Below are positions 49,172-62,177 of a stretch of DNA of 64,000 nucleotides, piece by piece; the first letter of the stretch is position 1; the number at the start of each line of letters is the position of its first letter. Source of the stretch: Nageia nagi (Eukaryota; Pinophyta); NCBI GenBank assembly GCA_050084985.1, contig JBITNC010000001.1:130944001-131008000 (forward strand), written 5' to 3'. The notes under the pieces are model-generated. The model saw nothing but the letters and a program-made list of their open reading frames with translations. It ran no database searches and was not told the origin of the DNA. A program made the position numbers and the translations under genes.

Positions 49172-49876
49172 TATTAACACCTAAAAAGGAATTTTAATTT
49201 AATTAAAATCCCCTCATAGATATTCAAAATGATTTATTTATTTTATTAAATAAATGATCTTATCACCATGCACTCTCATCCAACTTTATTTTTGATGATA
49301 ATAGGTTAGATTGACATCATAATAAGCCTAATAAGGAGTCTTAACACTCAAACTATTAACTATAATCATGGAGGGGTTGTGCATAAGAAATTATTACATG
49401 ATCTTGAATTCCTAATAGGTGAAAATTACGTGTGTCATTCTTGATTGATGTTTCTTAATATCACCTATCATATCTAGATTTTGTTATACATTGAGCTCTA
49501 TATTCCTATGATATTTTACATCCATTTGTGCATGATATCTAAGCTTTGAAGGAATGATGATAACATCGAGAAAAAGGTCAAGGCATTATGGAAAGGTAAC
49601 TAAGCAACATTGTTGGGATCCTAGCATCGATGTTGGTTCAAGGATGGTTTTGTGGCTCCATTAAATAGATAAGCTCATCATTCATCTTCTTTTAACTGAA
49701 TATCACCTTCATTTATCATGATAGGTAAAGTACAAATTTGTATCTTTTACAAATCTAGGTTGATAGGTCAAGATCAATTACATCATTATCATCTTTCATG
49801 TCATCATTTACTGCTATTTCATGTTTAATTGGTTGAATTGAATATACTATAAATAACCCTAATTATTATTATTTTG
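49172..49876 (+). mobile_element. 3' LTR of element C
   Basis: Same family and orientation as 32225-33588, without the nested insertion. The first base pair TG has become TA. Confidence 0.8.
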
Positions 49877-52800
49877 GCTAGAGCATAAGGCATTTTCCAA
49901 CTAGGGGACTAATCTCCCCTTGATAACTTGACATTTTTCTATGGTATCTAACATCCTAACAAATCCTACTAATGATGCTAGTGAGACCAATTTTCTTTTG
50001 ATAAACATCAAAGCATATTTACGATGTTATTATTAAAACATTCACAAAGTTATTTATATATAATAATATTTTTTCCTTTCATTATGGCTATGTGTAGCAC
50101 CTTTATTTCATATAACACATTCAAGAATATCATTTTAACACCCCATAACACGTGAGAGGTGAGCATATTGTTTTTGCCTTTTCTTACTTGTATACCAAGT
50201 ACCAATTTGCATTCAATTTTGAATGGCTAGAAATTACTTAAAAATCATGTGAGATTGAGATCACAAGTATGTTTTCATCTTCATTCCAAGTTACATCTAT
50301 CATGAGTCACAATCTCTTTTTAAATGAATACCATATCCTATTACTTGGCATAACTCATTAAATAATATCATATGGCTTTCCTTTGTATGTTCCTTCTTAA
50401 AAATAGTGACTTCCTAGTGGTGTCATATACATACTCATATAATTTCAAACCATATTCTTATTGGGGAAATTTAGAACTTCAAGGTCTACTCTTTACCTAA
50501 AGAGAAATTCTTGATTATCCTTATATAAATCACTTGAATAATCCCTTCTTAATTGAATAGTACATCTTGAATCCTCTTGGTCTTTAGTAGGATTGAACAC
50601 TAAGTTATTTAGATTTACATCCTAGCAATAATAATCCTATCCCTTTGAAGATATTTGCATATCTCTTAACTTGTTCATTTACCTTTCTCAACCTCAACTA
50701 TTTTCCCAAGCTTGATGGTTATAGGCGAGCGATTTAAGTCACAAGCATCTCATTCATATCATTTCATGAAATAGAATAACATTTTACTTTATTTAAGAAA
50801 TATCATACATTTTTCATTCAACAACATAAGTAAATGTTTTCTCATTTATTCATCATGAATCAAGGTAAATACATAGTTTTCAATACAAGAAAGTTTATCT
50901 TGAACATAAATGATCCATATTTAACTCATCACATCAAGATAATATTGGATATAAATAACACCTTGCATTTCAATTGATAATTCCAAGGGTAAAAATTTAT
51001 TTCTTAGTAATAAATTTCACACAACTCTTCTACTAATCTTAGGATTAGTTTTCTTGATTTAATATTTTTCCTATGCTAATAAATTATAATATACAATCAG
51101 TAAATAACTTGTTATAGATTCTTACAATTAATTCAACTATCTTAAAAGTAATTGCAATCACATATATTTATATAAATCATTAACAATAATAAGAAATAAT
51201 TTAAATAATAACAACTTTATTATTTAAATCTAAATTTTAAGCTTATAATTAAACTATTTTGCTCATAACTCATGTTTAAAGGAAATATTCTATTTTATTC
51301 CTTAGAGAAGATACACTACTTGCTTTAAATATAAGATTTATAAAAAGGAAAAATAATATTTCTTATAAAATACTTCCCTATTTTATACTTAAATGTTTCA
51401 CAACAATTAGTAACTTTCTTTCTTAGAAAAATCTCTAAAGCAAACTAAATATTTCATTAAATTTATTTCTAACTAAATAAATTCCACAACATTACTTTAC
51501 TAATATTAAATATTTATTTCTCTTGATCTAGTATTTTCCACAACTAATAAAATACAAGATTACACCCAAAAATCCATTTAAATCCTTTTATTAATTTATC
51601 TAATAATTATTTATCAATAAAACAACACTAAGAATTTAAAATATACTTTACTTGCTCTATTTTTTTCACAAAATAAAAATATCTTTAAAAAAAAAAATTC
51701 CATAAGAATTAGATACATCTAATAATATATATTTATAATTTAGTATTCTCAATAAAACAACCGTCATAAAATTAAAAAAAACTTATATATATATATATAT
51801 AATGAATCGTTTACTCTTTTTAATTAAAAACTCATTTTCAACATTTAAAAAGAATAAACAATAAAAATAATCTCTCTTTTTAAATTTAAAACCCTCATTA
51901 AAAATAAAAAAATAATAAACAATACAAATGGTCTCTCTTTCTATATTTAAAACCTTCTTTAAAATTTAAAAAGAATAAACAAAAATAATAATGTCTCTTT
52001 TTAAATTTAAAACCCTCATTAAAAATTTAAAAACAATAAACAATACAAATGATCTCTCTTTCTATATTTAAAACCTTCTTTAAAATTTAAAAAGAATAAA
52101 CAATAAAAATAATCTCTCTTTTTAAGTTTAAAATATTTTTTCAAATTTGAAAAGAATAAATAATAAAAAAAATCTCTCTTTTTAAATTTAAAACCCTCTT
52201 TCAAATTTATAAAGAATAAATAATAAAATATTTTATCTTTATAAATTTAAAAAAGAATAAAGAATGACATAATCCATATAATCCATTAAAATGGAGCAGA
52301 GCAGTAAAGGAGGATTAGGGTTAGGGCTCAACATGGTGAGGAGGGTGATGGCAGTGACAACAAGGAGGCAGATGATGCACTTGCTGGATATCAATGGGAG
52401 GTGCTTACTTAACATCATGTTGGCTAGGTCTAGGATCTCAAAGATCAAATTGGTACTGTTGTTTGACTTTGATGGATGGTTGTTATATTTCCCTTATAAG
52501 ATGGATTGTGTTTAGGGATTTTGAACCCAAGAATATATTTTGAGGTTTCAAAATCAATAAATTACTATATAGGGAGGTGTTTAGGCATGTAATCCTTGTG
52601 GTTGCGACAAGAAAGCTCTCTAAAGGTATTTGAGATGCCACATAGAGGCTCTATGTAGAGATGGTGATCCTTTAAAGTCATTCTCAATGGTACTACATTA
52701 GGTTGTTTTGGATGAGTTTTGGATGGTTAATGGGGATTTTTCTAACAGTCTTTGGCAATTTGTAGCAAAAGGGATCTCTAGGAGAGAGCAATCTAGTTGT

Positions 52801-55800
52801 CAGGTTTTTGCTTATTTTAAAGTTTTCAAAATAATTAAAAAATTTTAGACCTAATTTTTTTATTTAGTTTAAAAATTGAAAAGATCTGGGAATGGATTCA
52901 AATGATCCACATGAGTTTGTCAATGCTACTAGCTAGTTAGCACCCATATGGAAAGATTGGATAAATATCGAATTATCCAAACTTGATTAAATTTATTTTG
53001 GTATTCACTCCATAATGTTCATCCCATTGAGAAGATGCCTTAAATGTGATCCCACTAGTTCTACTTCATAAACTATGCAACAAACATTTTGGACATGATG
53101 TAGTGGTTTCCTACTCAGGGCCCATATCACCTGAGAGAACATACATCCACTAGGTTACACATCCTCACCCAACGATAATCCTCTGACTCATAGGAACATA
53201 TAATTTATCTTAAGAAAACTTCCTTATGAGTAAGAAATGTCATCACCTATGGAGCAATTGTCATACTGCTATGTGCTAAACTGCAAGTAGTATGACTACT
53301 AAATTACCTTCACCCAGTAACCATAGTTTTATCAATTGCTATCCTCATCTAACACCCTATTAAGGATATGAGACACTAGCCTACCCATATCTATTGGTTA
53401 GGCTCACCATGGAATCCAGCATCCCCATGCCCATATCTTGGGGAGCCATGGGTATCAAATTAATACCCTCAAGTGGTTTGTATATTCTAATTGATTTTAA
53501 TAAGATTATAAAAGAAAAACCACCTATGTTGTAATGATACCATATTGTATGCATGCAAAATAACTTGTTTAGAAAATCATAAGAGATCTAGAGTACTACA
53601 AATATCCCATATGTATGGTATTACATAATTAATACCACTTTATAAAATTTCTCATACTATTATTTGATAATGTACCTTGAGATGATACTAAAGTTAGCTA
53701 CTGCTATAAAGGGAGTGCAACATGAAGTGGTCCATCCTTCAAGGAATATTCTTTTGGAACATCATTTAATGAAGAAGGTTCAACTAATGAATATTCCATG
53801 CCATTTTATTTAGTTATTGAATTTGTCTAAAAGTTTCTTTTTAGTCAAATCAATTACTTAGGGTTTTTCCTTCTTAGCCATCATTTCATGTTAATCCTAT
53901 TTCTTTGTTTGACTATCCAAGTATTTCCAAGTGTTCTAATAAGATTTCAAACTATCCCATTAGTTCCCAAATAATCCCTTTCATTCCCATTTTGATCCTA
54001 AGGATCCCTAACATTTTCTAATTTATTCCAAATCTCAATTTAGAACTATAATTCTAAGTTGGGATCTTTTCCCATCCATTGGGTTTTATTAGGGTTATTG
54101 ACATTATCGATCTCATAAATTTAGAGATCTTTGTAAACACACTTGATCAATAATATTTTTCAATTTCTATTATATTAAATGATCATGTTATAGTCACATA
54201 CTAGATTTATTTCATATTAGATGTTATGAAAACTCAATGGTATTGTATAACTCTATTCAATTACAACATGTATCCATTAATGTTTTGAGCAAGTAAGAGA
54301 AACAAGAAATATTAAATTAATAAGATACATCTATTTATTAACTAAATAATCTCATAAAATTATCCATTCATTATTAAAACTTCATGAAACTACCTTTCAT
54401 TAAATATTACAAGCATAAGCTAATACAAGGGAAACAATAATATTTACAAATTATCTTAAGATACAAATAGGAGTGTAACTTCATTAAAGCATAAATAGGT
54501 TCTATTTACAAGCCATACCATAGCAATTTGTCATTAAGACATATTTTCCTTGTTGTAAAAACACCTCTGTCAATCTTCAATACATATTTATTGAGTCTTC
54601 ATCATATTTTTTCAAGCTTCATTCCAAGGATCAATGTAGAATTGGGTCAAGTACTAGGAATGGTATAGAGTTTGAGGATCAAGACAATTCATTATGAATT
54701 TTTGACCATGATGCAAATGAATATCATTCAAAAACTATGCTCATGGACCTCAGGAGGATTTGAGTCCTCCCTTCCTTAGTCGTAGGTGAAATTTTAGGAC
54801 AAATCAATATATATGAATGTCATCGTAAATCCATAATTATTTATACTTTCATTTTATTTTAAACACACACACTAATGATATAGTCTTGATCATTTTCTAT
54901 CTCCACATTAATATCCAAATAAAAATTAACTGTCTTCATATAATTAATATCAAATCTTAAAATGGTCTCATATCACAATTATTAAATCATTTACTATCCT
55001 TATTAATACATAAACTCTTTTTAAAGAAATTTAATTAAGTATTTCATTAGTCATAAGCTTCCTTTAACTTTACTCTTTCTTTTGCTTATGCATTTATTAT
55101 GTTTAGAAAGATATATTCTTAGTGAAATGCATGGTATTATTGGATGAAACAAGAGAGGTACACGAGGTCCAAATGAGCTGGATTTCCTAGTTACTTTGCA
55201 ACACTATGACTTAGCGATATAACATTCTACTTGGTGCTTCTACACCACTTGTTAGGGGAATACATTCAGGTGAAACTTTGATAGAATAATATGAAATATA
55301 ACAATCATATTCTACCTAGAATGGCTCTCCTCCTAATCCAATTCTTATATAGTATGCTATGCAAGCATAAATTTGGAGTTTGCAACCTTTGATAATATTC
55401 TACAACATGTACTTTCATGGGGATTTAAGAAAAATGTATGATAATCCATCAAGATGTAGTTAAAATTGATTTTAAAATCAGATATTGTGGTGATGAATGC
55501 AAAACGTAGAGAATCCATAGAGCTCAAAAATTATTGAAAAATACATAAAATTCATGATCTATAATGATGATAGGATACATATAAAATGCATTATCTAAAA
55601 GAGGCATAGTATTAAACTTCAAATCAAACTCTACGACCTCTATCAGGGTATTCCAATGTGTGCCATCGAGGGAGTGCACGTAGAAGATATGGAGGTCCAT
55701 AAAAGAATAGTTGAAATGGTTTCTCATCGAATGTTTGTGGTTATGTAATACAGTATCAGAGAGATGAGAAATCATAGAAAAATTATCCAAACTCTATAAT

Positions 55801-57410
55801 CCTTGCCATCATTTTCCTAGAGTATATCCTTATGGGGGAATTCGATGGAGGTATGGAGATCTATTAGAGAGTAGTTGGAAAGGATTTCACATCAATTACT
55901 TCAATAGTCCTATATGCAAAATGTAGAGCTTACATAGGATCATTATTTTCCAATGCATGCCTCCATGTAGCCTTTAAAGGAAGTATTGTATTCTTGACTC
56001 TTCCAGCTACGTTGTTCTTCACAATGAGCATTGGAAACTTAGTTTAAAACCAGCAAGAGTGGTAGGAGTCTAAAGGAGGAGAGAGAACCTTTTTTTTTTA
56101 CTAAATGGACTCATGTGAGATATGAGAATGGAAAGAGAATTTAAATCCAATATTTTCTAATGAATGAACTATAAAATAGTCATATAACATTGTACCTCAC
56201 TTTCTATCATAAATTTAAATTTAATATATATGACAAAGTCATTTTTTTAAGATAATACGTACAAACCTCACATGTAAAATAATGAAATCTTTTTTAGGGA
56301 AAGTAATACTATTAATTAATTTCATTAATATCCATTCACAAACCACATTCTTTTCCTGAACATATCAAATAATTTCAAAGAACCTTTTTTTATCTAACCA
56401 TTAACTAAGATGGAAAGAAACATAATAAACTAGGTTCTTTCAAAAGTCAAAAGGAAGGACCAATTATCACATGCAGTATATTACATAAACTAGGTAGTAT
56501 ATCTTTTCAAATGAAATAAGGCCTCTATCAACAATTAATATCATAAAGATTTATCATCTTTTTCTTCCATACAATATATTAAATAATACTAAGTAAGACT
56601 AGACATTTTAGCTTTAATGTCTAAAATGCAAAAGAATGCACCTAGACTTGGGAGAAAGAAAGAGACTTCTTTTCTTCATGTAACTACACACCTAAAACTT
56701 GAGAATAAAATTAATGACATAGTATACAGGTGTTTTCCTAATTTTCCACCCCTTCTATTTATAGCCAAGGAAGTTCAAGTCTGTCCAAATGAACATCTTC
56801 TCGTCTCTTCAATAATTTTTGGGGTAGGTTTGATTAAAATTGTTGATAATTGTAGTGGCATTTAATACCATGGAACATTTTTTATTAACTAAAAAATTAG
56901 TGTCAACTATTTTCCATACCTAACACAAGGAAACAAAAATAAGTAGAGTAATTACTCAATTATTTTTCATAACCATTAAATATCTTGTAACATCACAAAA
57001 TGACCTTAGTATTTTCTTAACTATTAGTATTTTAATTTTCACTTTACTAACAACTATAAGTAAAAATTCAAATTCAAAGGAAGGGAATATTCCTTACCCT
57101 CCCTTTTTGAATTTAAATTACAAATTTTCAAAATAAAAAATCAACCACACATCTTACCTACGATGGTTGCTTCAATCTACAGGATAATTGTTAATCCAAA
57201 CACATTCATAAACACATATTTATCATGAAAATCGATAATCATGACTAATTATTCTACTATAAAACTACATGATTTATGGTGTTCATTAGGGTTTGTTAGT
57301 GAATTAACTCTAATCATTTTCTCATTCTTACCCTTCCATTCCTGTCACCAATTCACCCTTGGTTCCTTGGATCTTTTCCACACTTTCCATCTTGGTTTAA
57401 CCTGTGACTT
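49877..57410. other. AT-rich intergenic DNA
   Basis: No recognisable gene. Open frames at 52291-52515, 55524-55790 (minus) and 56617-56865 have no motif I know and are probably chance. A near-repeat of ~50 bp (ATGGAGGTCCATAAAAG at 55690, ATGGAGATCTATTAGAG at 55854) lies beside the 55524 frame. The stretch 53050-53470 is less AT-rich and may be an old LTR. Confidence 0.4.
51830..52255. repeat. ~60-bp satellite-like array, seven units
   Basis: Units of 60-62 bp share AAAGAATAAACAATA and TCTCTCTTTTTAAATTTAAA. Two unit types alternate over part of the array (TCTCTTTCTATATTTAAA near 51930 and 52055), giving a ~122-bp higher order. Confidence 0.9.
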
Positions 57411-58265
57411 TGTTTACAAATAAAATTGAACGTGCAAATAAATAAATAGGCAAATATCTATAAACTCAATATTATCTGTATTTAAGCTACGGATAGCGAT
57501 TTATTCTAGATAAAAATAAACAACATAACCAATTCAGAAGTGTACTTGTACCTACCAAGACTGTGATTTGTGTACTTACCTCACAAAATGTACCTGACAA
57601 CGAAAGATGCAGATATTGGCGATGTACTGATGATGAGCTACCCTTCCAAAAGCGTCGTGACCTATGAATATGCAACAAGAGGACCGTGGGCGATCCATTC
57701 CAATGATATAAGAGCGCTGGCGGTGTTCTTCCGTTCACAAAGGAGCACCGGTGGCCTTCGTTTGATGATTCTTGACCTCTCGATCAAGTCCAACACTTCG
57801 ATATGGATGTCTCAGATAGCAGTGTAATATCAGAATAGATCGTGAATGTCAGGATAGCTTGTGAGAGGAAGCACACAAACCACAGCCTTGTAGGCGGTAC
57901 CAAGAGATACCTTAAGGGGTAGCCACTTACAAGACCATACGCGGGATCATGTGTATCCTTGTTATCGTGGACTTATTATTAGATCCCTTATTTATATAGA
58001 TAATAGATAATATCACCCATAGGTCGGCGTGCATCTACATAAATAAGGTTAATTCACAATATTCAAGATAAACATAGCAATAAACAAGATAATCCATGCA
58101 ATATTTGAGATAATCCATGCAATAATCAAGATAATCATTATAGAATTCATATTCAAGACAAACATTGACATTATCACTTTAATACATTCAAGACATATAT
58201 TTAAGCCAAGCATATTTCATTGATTTATTGATTTAAAAGCATAAATTCATTTTTATGTGTTAACA
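57411..58265 (-). mobile_element. 3' LTR of element E
   Basis: On the minus strand it starts TGTTAACACATA; the end near TGTTTACAAA (plus) is inferred from TG..CA. A TATATAAATA box on the minus strand covers 57991-57998. It holds a 30-bp motif array at 57681-57770. Confidence 0.72.
57681..57770. repeat. 30-bp motif array in the element E LTR
   Basis: Three GC-rich cores at exact 30-bp steps: GGACCGTGGGCGATCC at 57681, then cores starting 57711 and 57741. Confidence 0.75.
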
Positions 58266-58279
58266 GATGCCCCACTTTG
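58266..58279 (-). other. Polypurine tract of element E
   Basis: On the minus strand CAAAGTGGGGCATC directly precedes the 3' LTR. Confidence 0.7.
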
Positions 58280-58599
58280 GATGTGAAATCGAAAGAAACA
58301 TGAGGTGAGTTGAGATTTTGCATTCAAAGTAAAAACACAACATCATAGCAAACAATTTTGATAAGCAATGATAAACACTAACCATTTAAACAACATCATG
58401 ATAAAGCTTATAGGTTGAGGAAACTCCCTTTTGATATTACCTTGGGCATGCTTGCCCCTTGTGTTTTGTCGTAGAAGGTGATAACCTGATATATCTGATC
58501 ATCTGATAAGCTAAAAATCTCGCCGTAATGCTGATGACCCAAGACAACACACTTGACAACCCACATGACAATGACAGGACAGACAACTTGACTACACAT

Positions 58600-58755
58600 G
58601 TCGACCGGATGACAACTTGACAAGACCACATCACAAGACAAAACATGACAACACATGACAACACACATGACCAACTCACAAGACAAGACATGATAACACA
58701 CATGATCAACTCACAAGACAAGACATGATAACACATGACAACACAAGATAACCAT
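58600..58755. repeat. ACATGACAACAC-type simple tandem array
   Basis: Short CATGACAACA units and ~34-bp units CACATGAYCAACTCACAAGA. Confidence 0.85.
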
Positions 58756-58766
58756 AAACACACACA

Positions 58767-59245
58767 GGGGAGAGCTAAGTTCCACACAACTGAGCCTTCG
58801 CACCAAGAGGTGTACTCTAGTTGCATAAGAACCAAACTCCGCAAAACAATGATAAGTTGATGGGGGAGAGCTAAGTTCCACACAACTGAGCCTTCGCACC
58901 AAGAGGTGTACTCCAGTTGCATAAGAACCAAACTCTGCAAAACAATGATAAGCTGATGGGGGAGAGCTAAGTTCCACACAACTGAGCCTTTGCACCAGAG
59001 GTGTACTGCAGTTGCATAAGAACCGAACTCCGCAAAACAAGTGATAAGCTGATGGGGGAGAGCTAAGTTCCACACAACTAAGCCTTCACACCAGGAAGCA
59101 TACTGCAGTTGCATAAGAACCAAACTCTGCAAAACAAGTGATAAGCTGATGGGGGAGAGCTAAGTTCCACACAACTGAGCCTTCGCACCAGGAAGCATAC
59201 TGTAGTTGCATAAGAACCAAACTCCGCAAAACAAGTGATAAACTG
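58767..59245. repeat. 96-bp tandem array, five copies
   Basis: Units start near 58767, 58863, 58958, 59054 and 59150 with GGGGAGAGCTAAGTTCCA. Because 96 is a multiple of three, long but meaningless open frames run through it on the minus strand. Confidence 0.95.
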
Positions 59246-59410
59246 ATGGAGCTGGCACTCCACCAAGAAGCATGATAAGCTGATAATGGGAGTTGAAACT
59301 CCACTCATAGGTATGATAGTCTGACCATGGGAGTTGGAACTCCACTCAAAAAACATGATAGTCTGATCACGGGAGCTGGAACTCCTCTCACAAGCATGAT
59401 AGTCTGATCA
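59246..59410. repeat. ~42-bp tandem array, about four copies
   Basis: Units of GGGAGYTGRAACTCC followed by CATGATAGTCTGA. It adjoins the 96-bp array and shares the CTCCACYMA element, suggesting it arose from the last unit. Confidence 0.85.
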
Positions 59411-59516
59411 CGCGGGTCTGTAAACATGAAACTCAAAGCAATATTCTCCTGGATATAACGTTGATCAGTCACCTATGATGCACTCGTGATACTTAATAAA
59501 TCAATTTTCTGGATAA

Positions 59517-59590
59517 AGGAACACGGGCAATCCTTTCTTGCTGACTTAGAACACTGACGGTCTTTACTAAGGCTGCAAGCGGTCCTTTTC
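59517..59590. repeat. 30-bp motif array upstream of PMD in element E
   Basis: Three degenerate units (CACGGGCAATCC, CACTGACGGTCT, CTGCAAGCGGTCC) at ~30-bp steps, 140-210 bp upstream of the TATA box. Confidence 0.6.
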
Positions 59591-59727
59591 TTGAAGATTC
59601 ATCAAAAACCATGAAAATCACATCCCTACGAATCACCCCTGGATTCCAGATTGATGCCTACTTACTGGTCTACGTGCACCAAACACTCAAATCGAAATTT
59701 ATCTTGAAGTGTGTGCCCTAACCTTTT

Positions 59728-59734
59728 TATAAAA
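59728..59734 (+). promoter_or_regulatory. TATA box of the element E PMD gene
   Basis: TATAAAAGGGG in a locally GC-rich context, about 150 bp upstream of the exon 1 ATG at 59881. It supports an own promoter for the antisense gene, with a start near 59760. Confidence 0.7.
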
Positions 59735-59880
59735 GGGGCCCCACCCTTCCTCATTTGTTCACCCTGTCATTTTCATAGCTGAGAGCATCCTAGAGTTTGA
59801 GAGACTGATTTAGAGAGGTTTAGCTAGTGCTTTTGTCACTATCGCCAGATAATTCTTCCTATATTACTGTGCTGGACACT

Positions 59881-62177
59881 ATGGCCCTACCGATCACATG
59901 CTGAGAGGGACACAGAGCTTCCTTGGTGGCTGATTCTCCTGCTGGTCATCAGGTACACTACCTCTTCTACCTTTTTCATGCTATGTTTTTGTTTGTCTTC
60001 AAGTTTTAGCCGCCTATACACTAGTTTTCTGAATTGCCCCTAGGGTTTTACTGTTGCATACCCTAGCCGTTCATTTTTCTCTTTTTACTCTATTTTTTGA
60101 ATTCCTGATACCATGGCTACATTATGCTTACCCGTACGAACCTGCACCCTGAATTTTATCGCCCTTTTTCACGGAAACAGGACCGCTGGCGGTCCTTTCT
60201 GCCCTAGTTTGGACCGTGGGCGGTCCTTTTCACCTGATATAGACCATGGGCGGTCCTTTTCACCTGATATAGACTGTGGGTGGTCCTCTTTTCCAGTACT
60301 ATTTTTTTTGCCATCTACATTTCACATCTTGATACTGACCTACCTTTCATCATTCTTTTCTTGCAGAACCGTGCATACCTTATGCGGCCATCCGGAAAGA
60401 GTGCTGCCTTCACCATTGCCCAACAGTGGCCCCAAACTGACGTAGCCTGGAGCATTCTAGAGGATATTTCATTCAGCCACCTTGCATTTGCTGACTATAT
60501 GTTTCATGACCGCAACATGCTTACAGCTTTGATGGAGAGGTGGGATCCAAATTCCAACACCTTTCACCTTCCCACCGGTGAGATTACAGTGACCCTAGAG
60601 GATATCTACAGGATCACTAGACTTCCTATCAGGGGGAAACTAGTGAACATGATTCCTGTTCCGAGCTTGGAACAGGAAAAGGTATGGGCTACATGGCTGA
60701 CAAGATCAGATGAAGTAAATCATAGAAAGAGAGGTGTGTCCCTAGTGAGACATGTGCCAGAGGACCCTCCAGCACGGGGTGACCTACGGATGAGGCTCCT
60801 CATTGCCTGCCTTCTAGATGCTATTGTCTATCCAGATAAGAGCAGTGAGACCTTCCCAGTGGGTATGATTCCTATCATTCAGGACATGGTTATACACAGA
60901 CAATGATATGCATGGTGCCCCACAATACTGGCACAACTTTACCATGATCTCCATGGCTTTGCAGAGGTGGAGAGAAAGGGGAGATAGGTGGCTCATTCTA
61001 TGATACTGCAGGTGTGGGCCTATGAACACATCACTATTTCTAGACCAACTATACTGCCCCTAGACTAGCTGAATGATGCACCCACCTGGCAACGGTGGGC
61101 GATGATCGAGGTACCAAACTTCCCTAGCATAGACCTAGAGGGATGGCATGTGCGACTTGACCTACTACAGGAGGTGCAGATCTACTGGCGTCCTTATCGG
61201 GGAGGTGTACCAGAGTGGGAGGAAGACCTATAGGAGATGACATGGGTGAGACACCCTACCTACCTACAGGCGCATAGGGCACTAGTGGAGCCGTACAGGC
61301 CAGAGCGGGTACTCCGTTAGTTTGGCCTCCAGCAGGGTATATCGGATGATAGCAGGATAGTGGTGCGCTATTATCATAGCAGGCACCTCCCAGAGGATTA
61401 CGAGCTAGTACCAGACTGGGACTCAAACTGGGAGTCCCCCAGCGAGGACTCTGACTATGATGTCGATGATGACATAGATGGACCCGATCACACAGAGGAC
61501 TATCTAGACTGGTGGAGGACACGTCGTCCTCACCACATAGGCATTCACGATGCTGACACGGGTGACGATGCATGGGAGGATGAGGACACAGGAGACACAG
61601 AGACTGGATGGGACACTCCCTTCACCATGGGAGGATGGGGAGGAGAGAGTAGCTGCACATATGCTCGTGACACATCTCTAGATGTAGGTCATGATGACAA
61701 TGAGGAGACTGATCCAGACCAGGATGAATATGAACCTGAGTATAAGACAGAATCAGACTGGGAGGATGTAGACTACGATGAGGATGATGACGGTAACCTA
61801 TTTTCTCTTTTACTTTGCTTTGACTTTCAGTTTTTCATAATATACAAGGAACTAACATGATCTGTTTATGCTATGTCACAGATCCTGAGGTTGAGATGGC
61901 TAAGCTGCGTGGCCAAATCGATAAGAAGGATGAGGAGATCAAAGAGCTACAGGTTCGTCTACAGTTTGGAGGAGGAGATTATGCCGGTATCTATCAGGAC
62001 TTATAGGTTGCCAACAAAGAAATCAAGGTCCTCTATGAGCAGCTTCACCAGGCCGAGCGATAGATCGGCGAGGAGAAGGCACGCGTAGAGAAGTACAGGG
62101 CACGGTGCAGGGGTGGCACATCTAGCAGGGCTACAAGCTCTAGTGTAGGGGGAGGGGGGTCTAGTAGGAGATTCTAA
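59881..62177 (+). pseudogene. Antisense plant mobile domain (PMD) gene of element E, three exons
   Basis: Exons 59881-59952, 60367-61792 and 61882-62177, with GT..AG introns of 414 bp (phase 0) and 89 bp (phase 1). Exon 2 begins NRAYLMRPSGKSAAF and carries the PMD core (MERWDPNSNTFHLPTGEITV, then TLEDIYRITRLPIRGKLV), later QVWAYEHITISRPTILPL and RALVEPYRPERVLR, then an acidic region (SPSEDSDYDVDDDIDGPDHT and similar). Exon 3 gives a coiled coil (EMAKLRGQIDKKDEEIKELQ) and a Ser/Gly-rich end (SSVGGGGSSRRF). There is no frameshift, but eight nonsense codons: TGA at 59902 and 60904; TAG at 60985, 61066, 61231, 61318, 62004 and 62061. PMD proteins of the MAIN/MAIL type act in the nucleus in silencing and genome stability. 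Clearly a former gene; whether truncated products are made is unknown. Confidence 0.88.
60180..60296. repeat. 30-bp palindromic motif array in PMD intron 1 of element E
   Basis: Four units at exact 30-bp steps (60181, 60211, 60241, 60271). The first two are perfect inverted repeats GGACCG-N4-CGGTCC; the last two are worn. A further copy, AGGACCACCGACGGTCCT, lies at about 62412-62431, just past the gene. Confidence 0.85.

Noticed and set aside
52019-52204. Minus-strand frame with a 20-residue repeat
   Set aside because: A by-product of the 60-bp satellite-like array.
55524-55790. Minus-strand frame of 88 codons
   Set aside because: No motif or splice context strong enough to call a gene; kept only as part of the spacer description.
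58437-59356. Long minus-strand open frames up to 231 codons
   Set aside because: They run through the 96-bp and simple tandem arrays; the unit length is a multiple of three, so the frame repeats. No domain and no codon signature.
60180-60296. CRISPR-like regular spacing
   Set aside because: Units are adjacent 30-bp repeats without unique spacers, in a plant intron.
61256-61573. Minus-strand frame of 105 codons
   Set aside because: Shadow of PMD exon 2.
59902-62063. TAG and TGA read as sense (recoding or RNA editing)
   Set aside because: Nuclear plant genes use the standard code, and C-to-U editing would create, not remove, these stops; deamination of DNA explains them.
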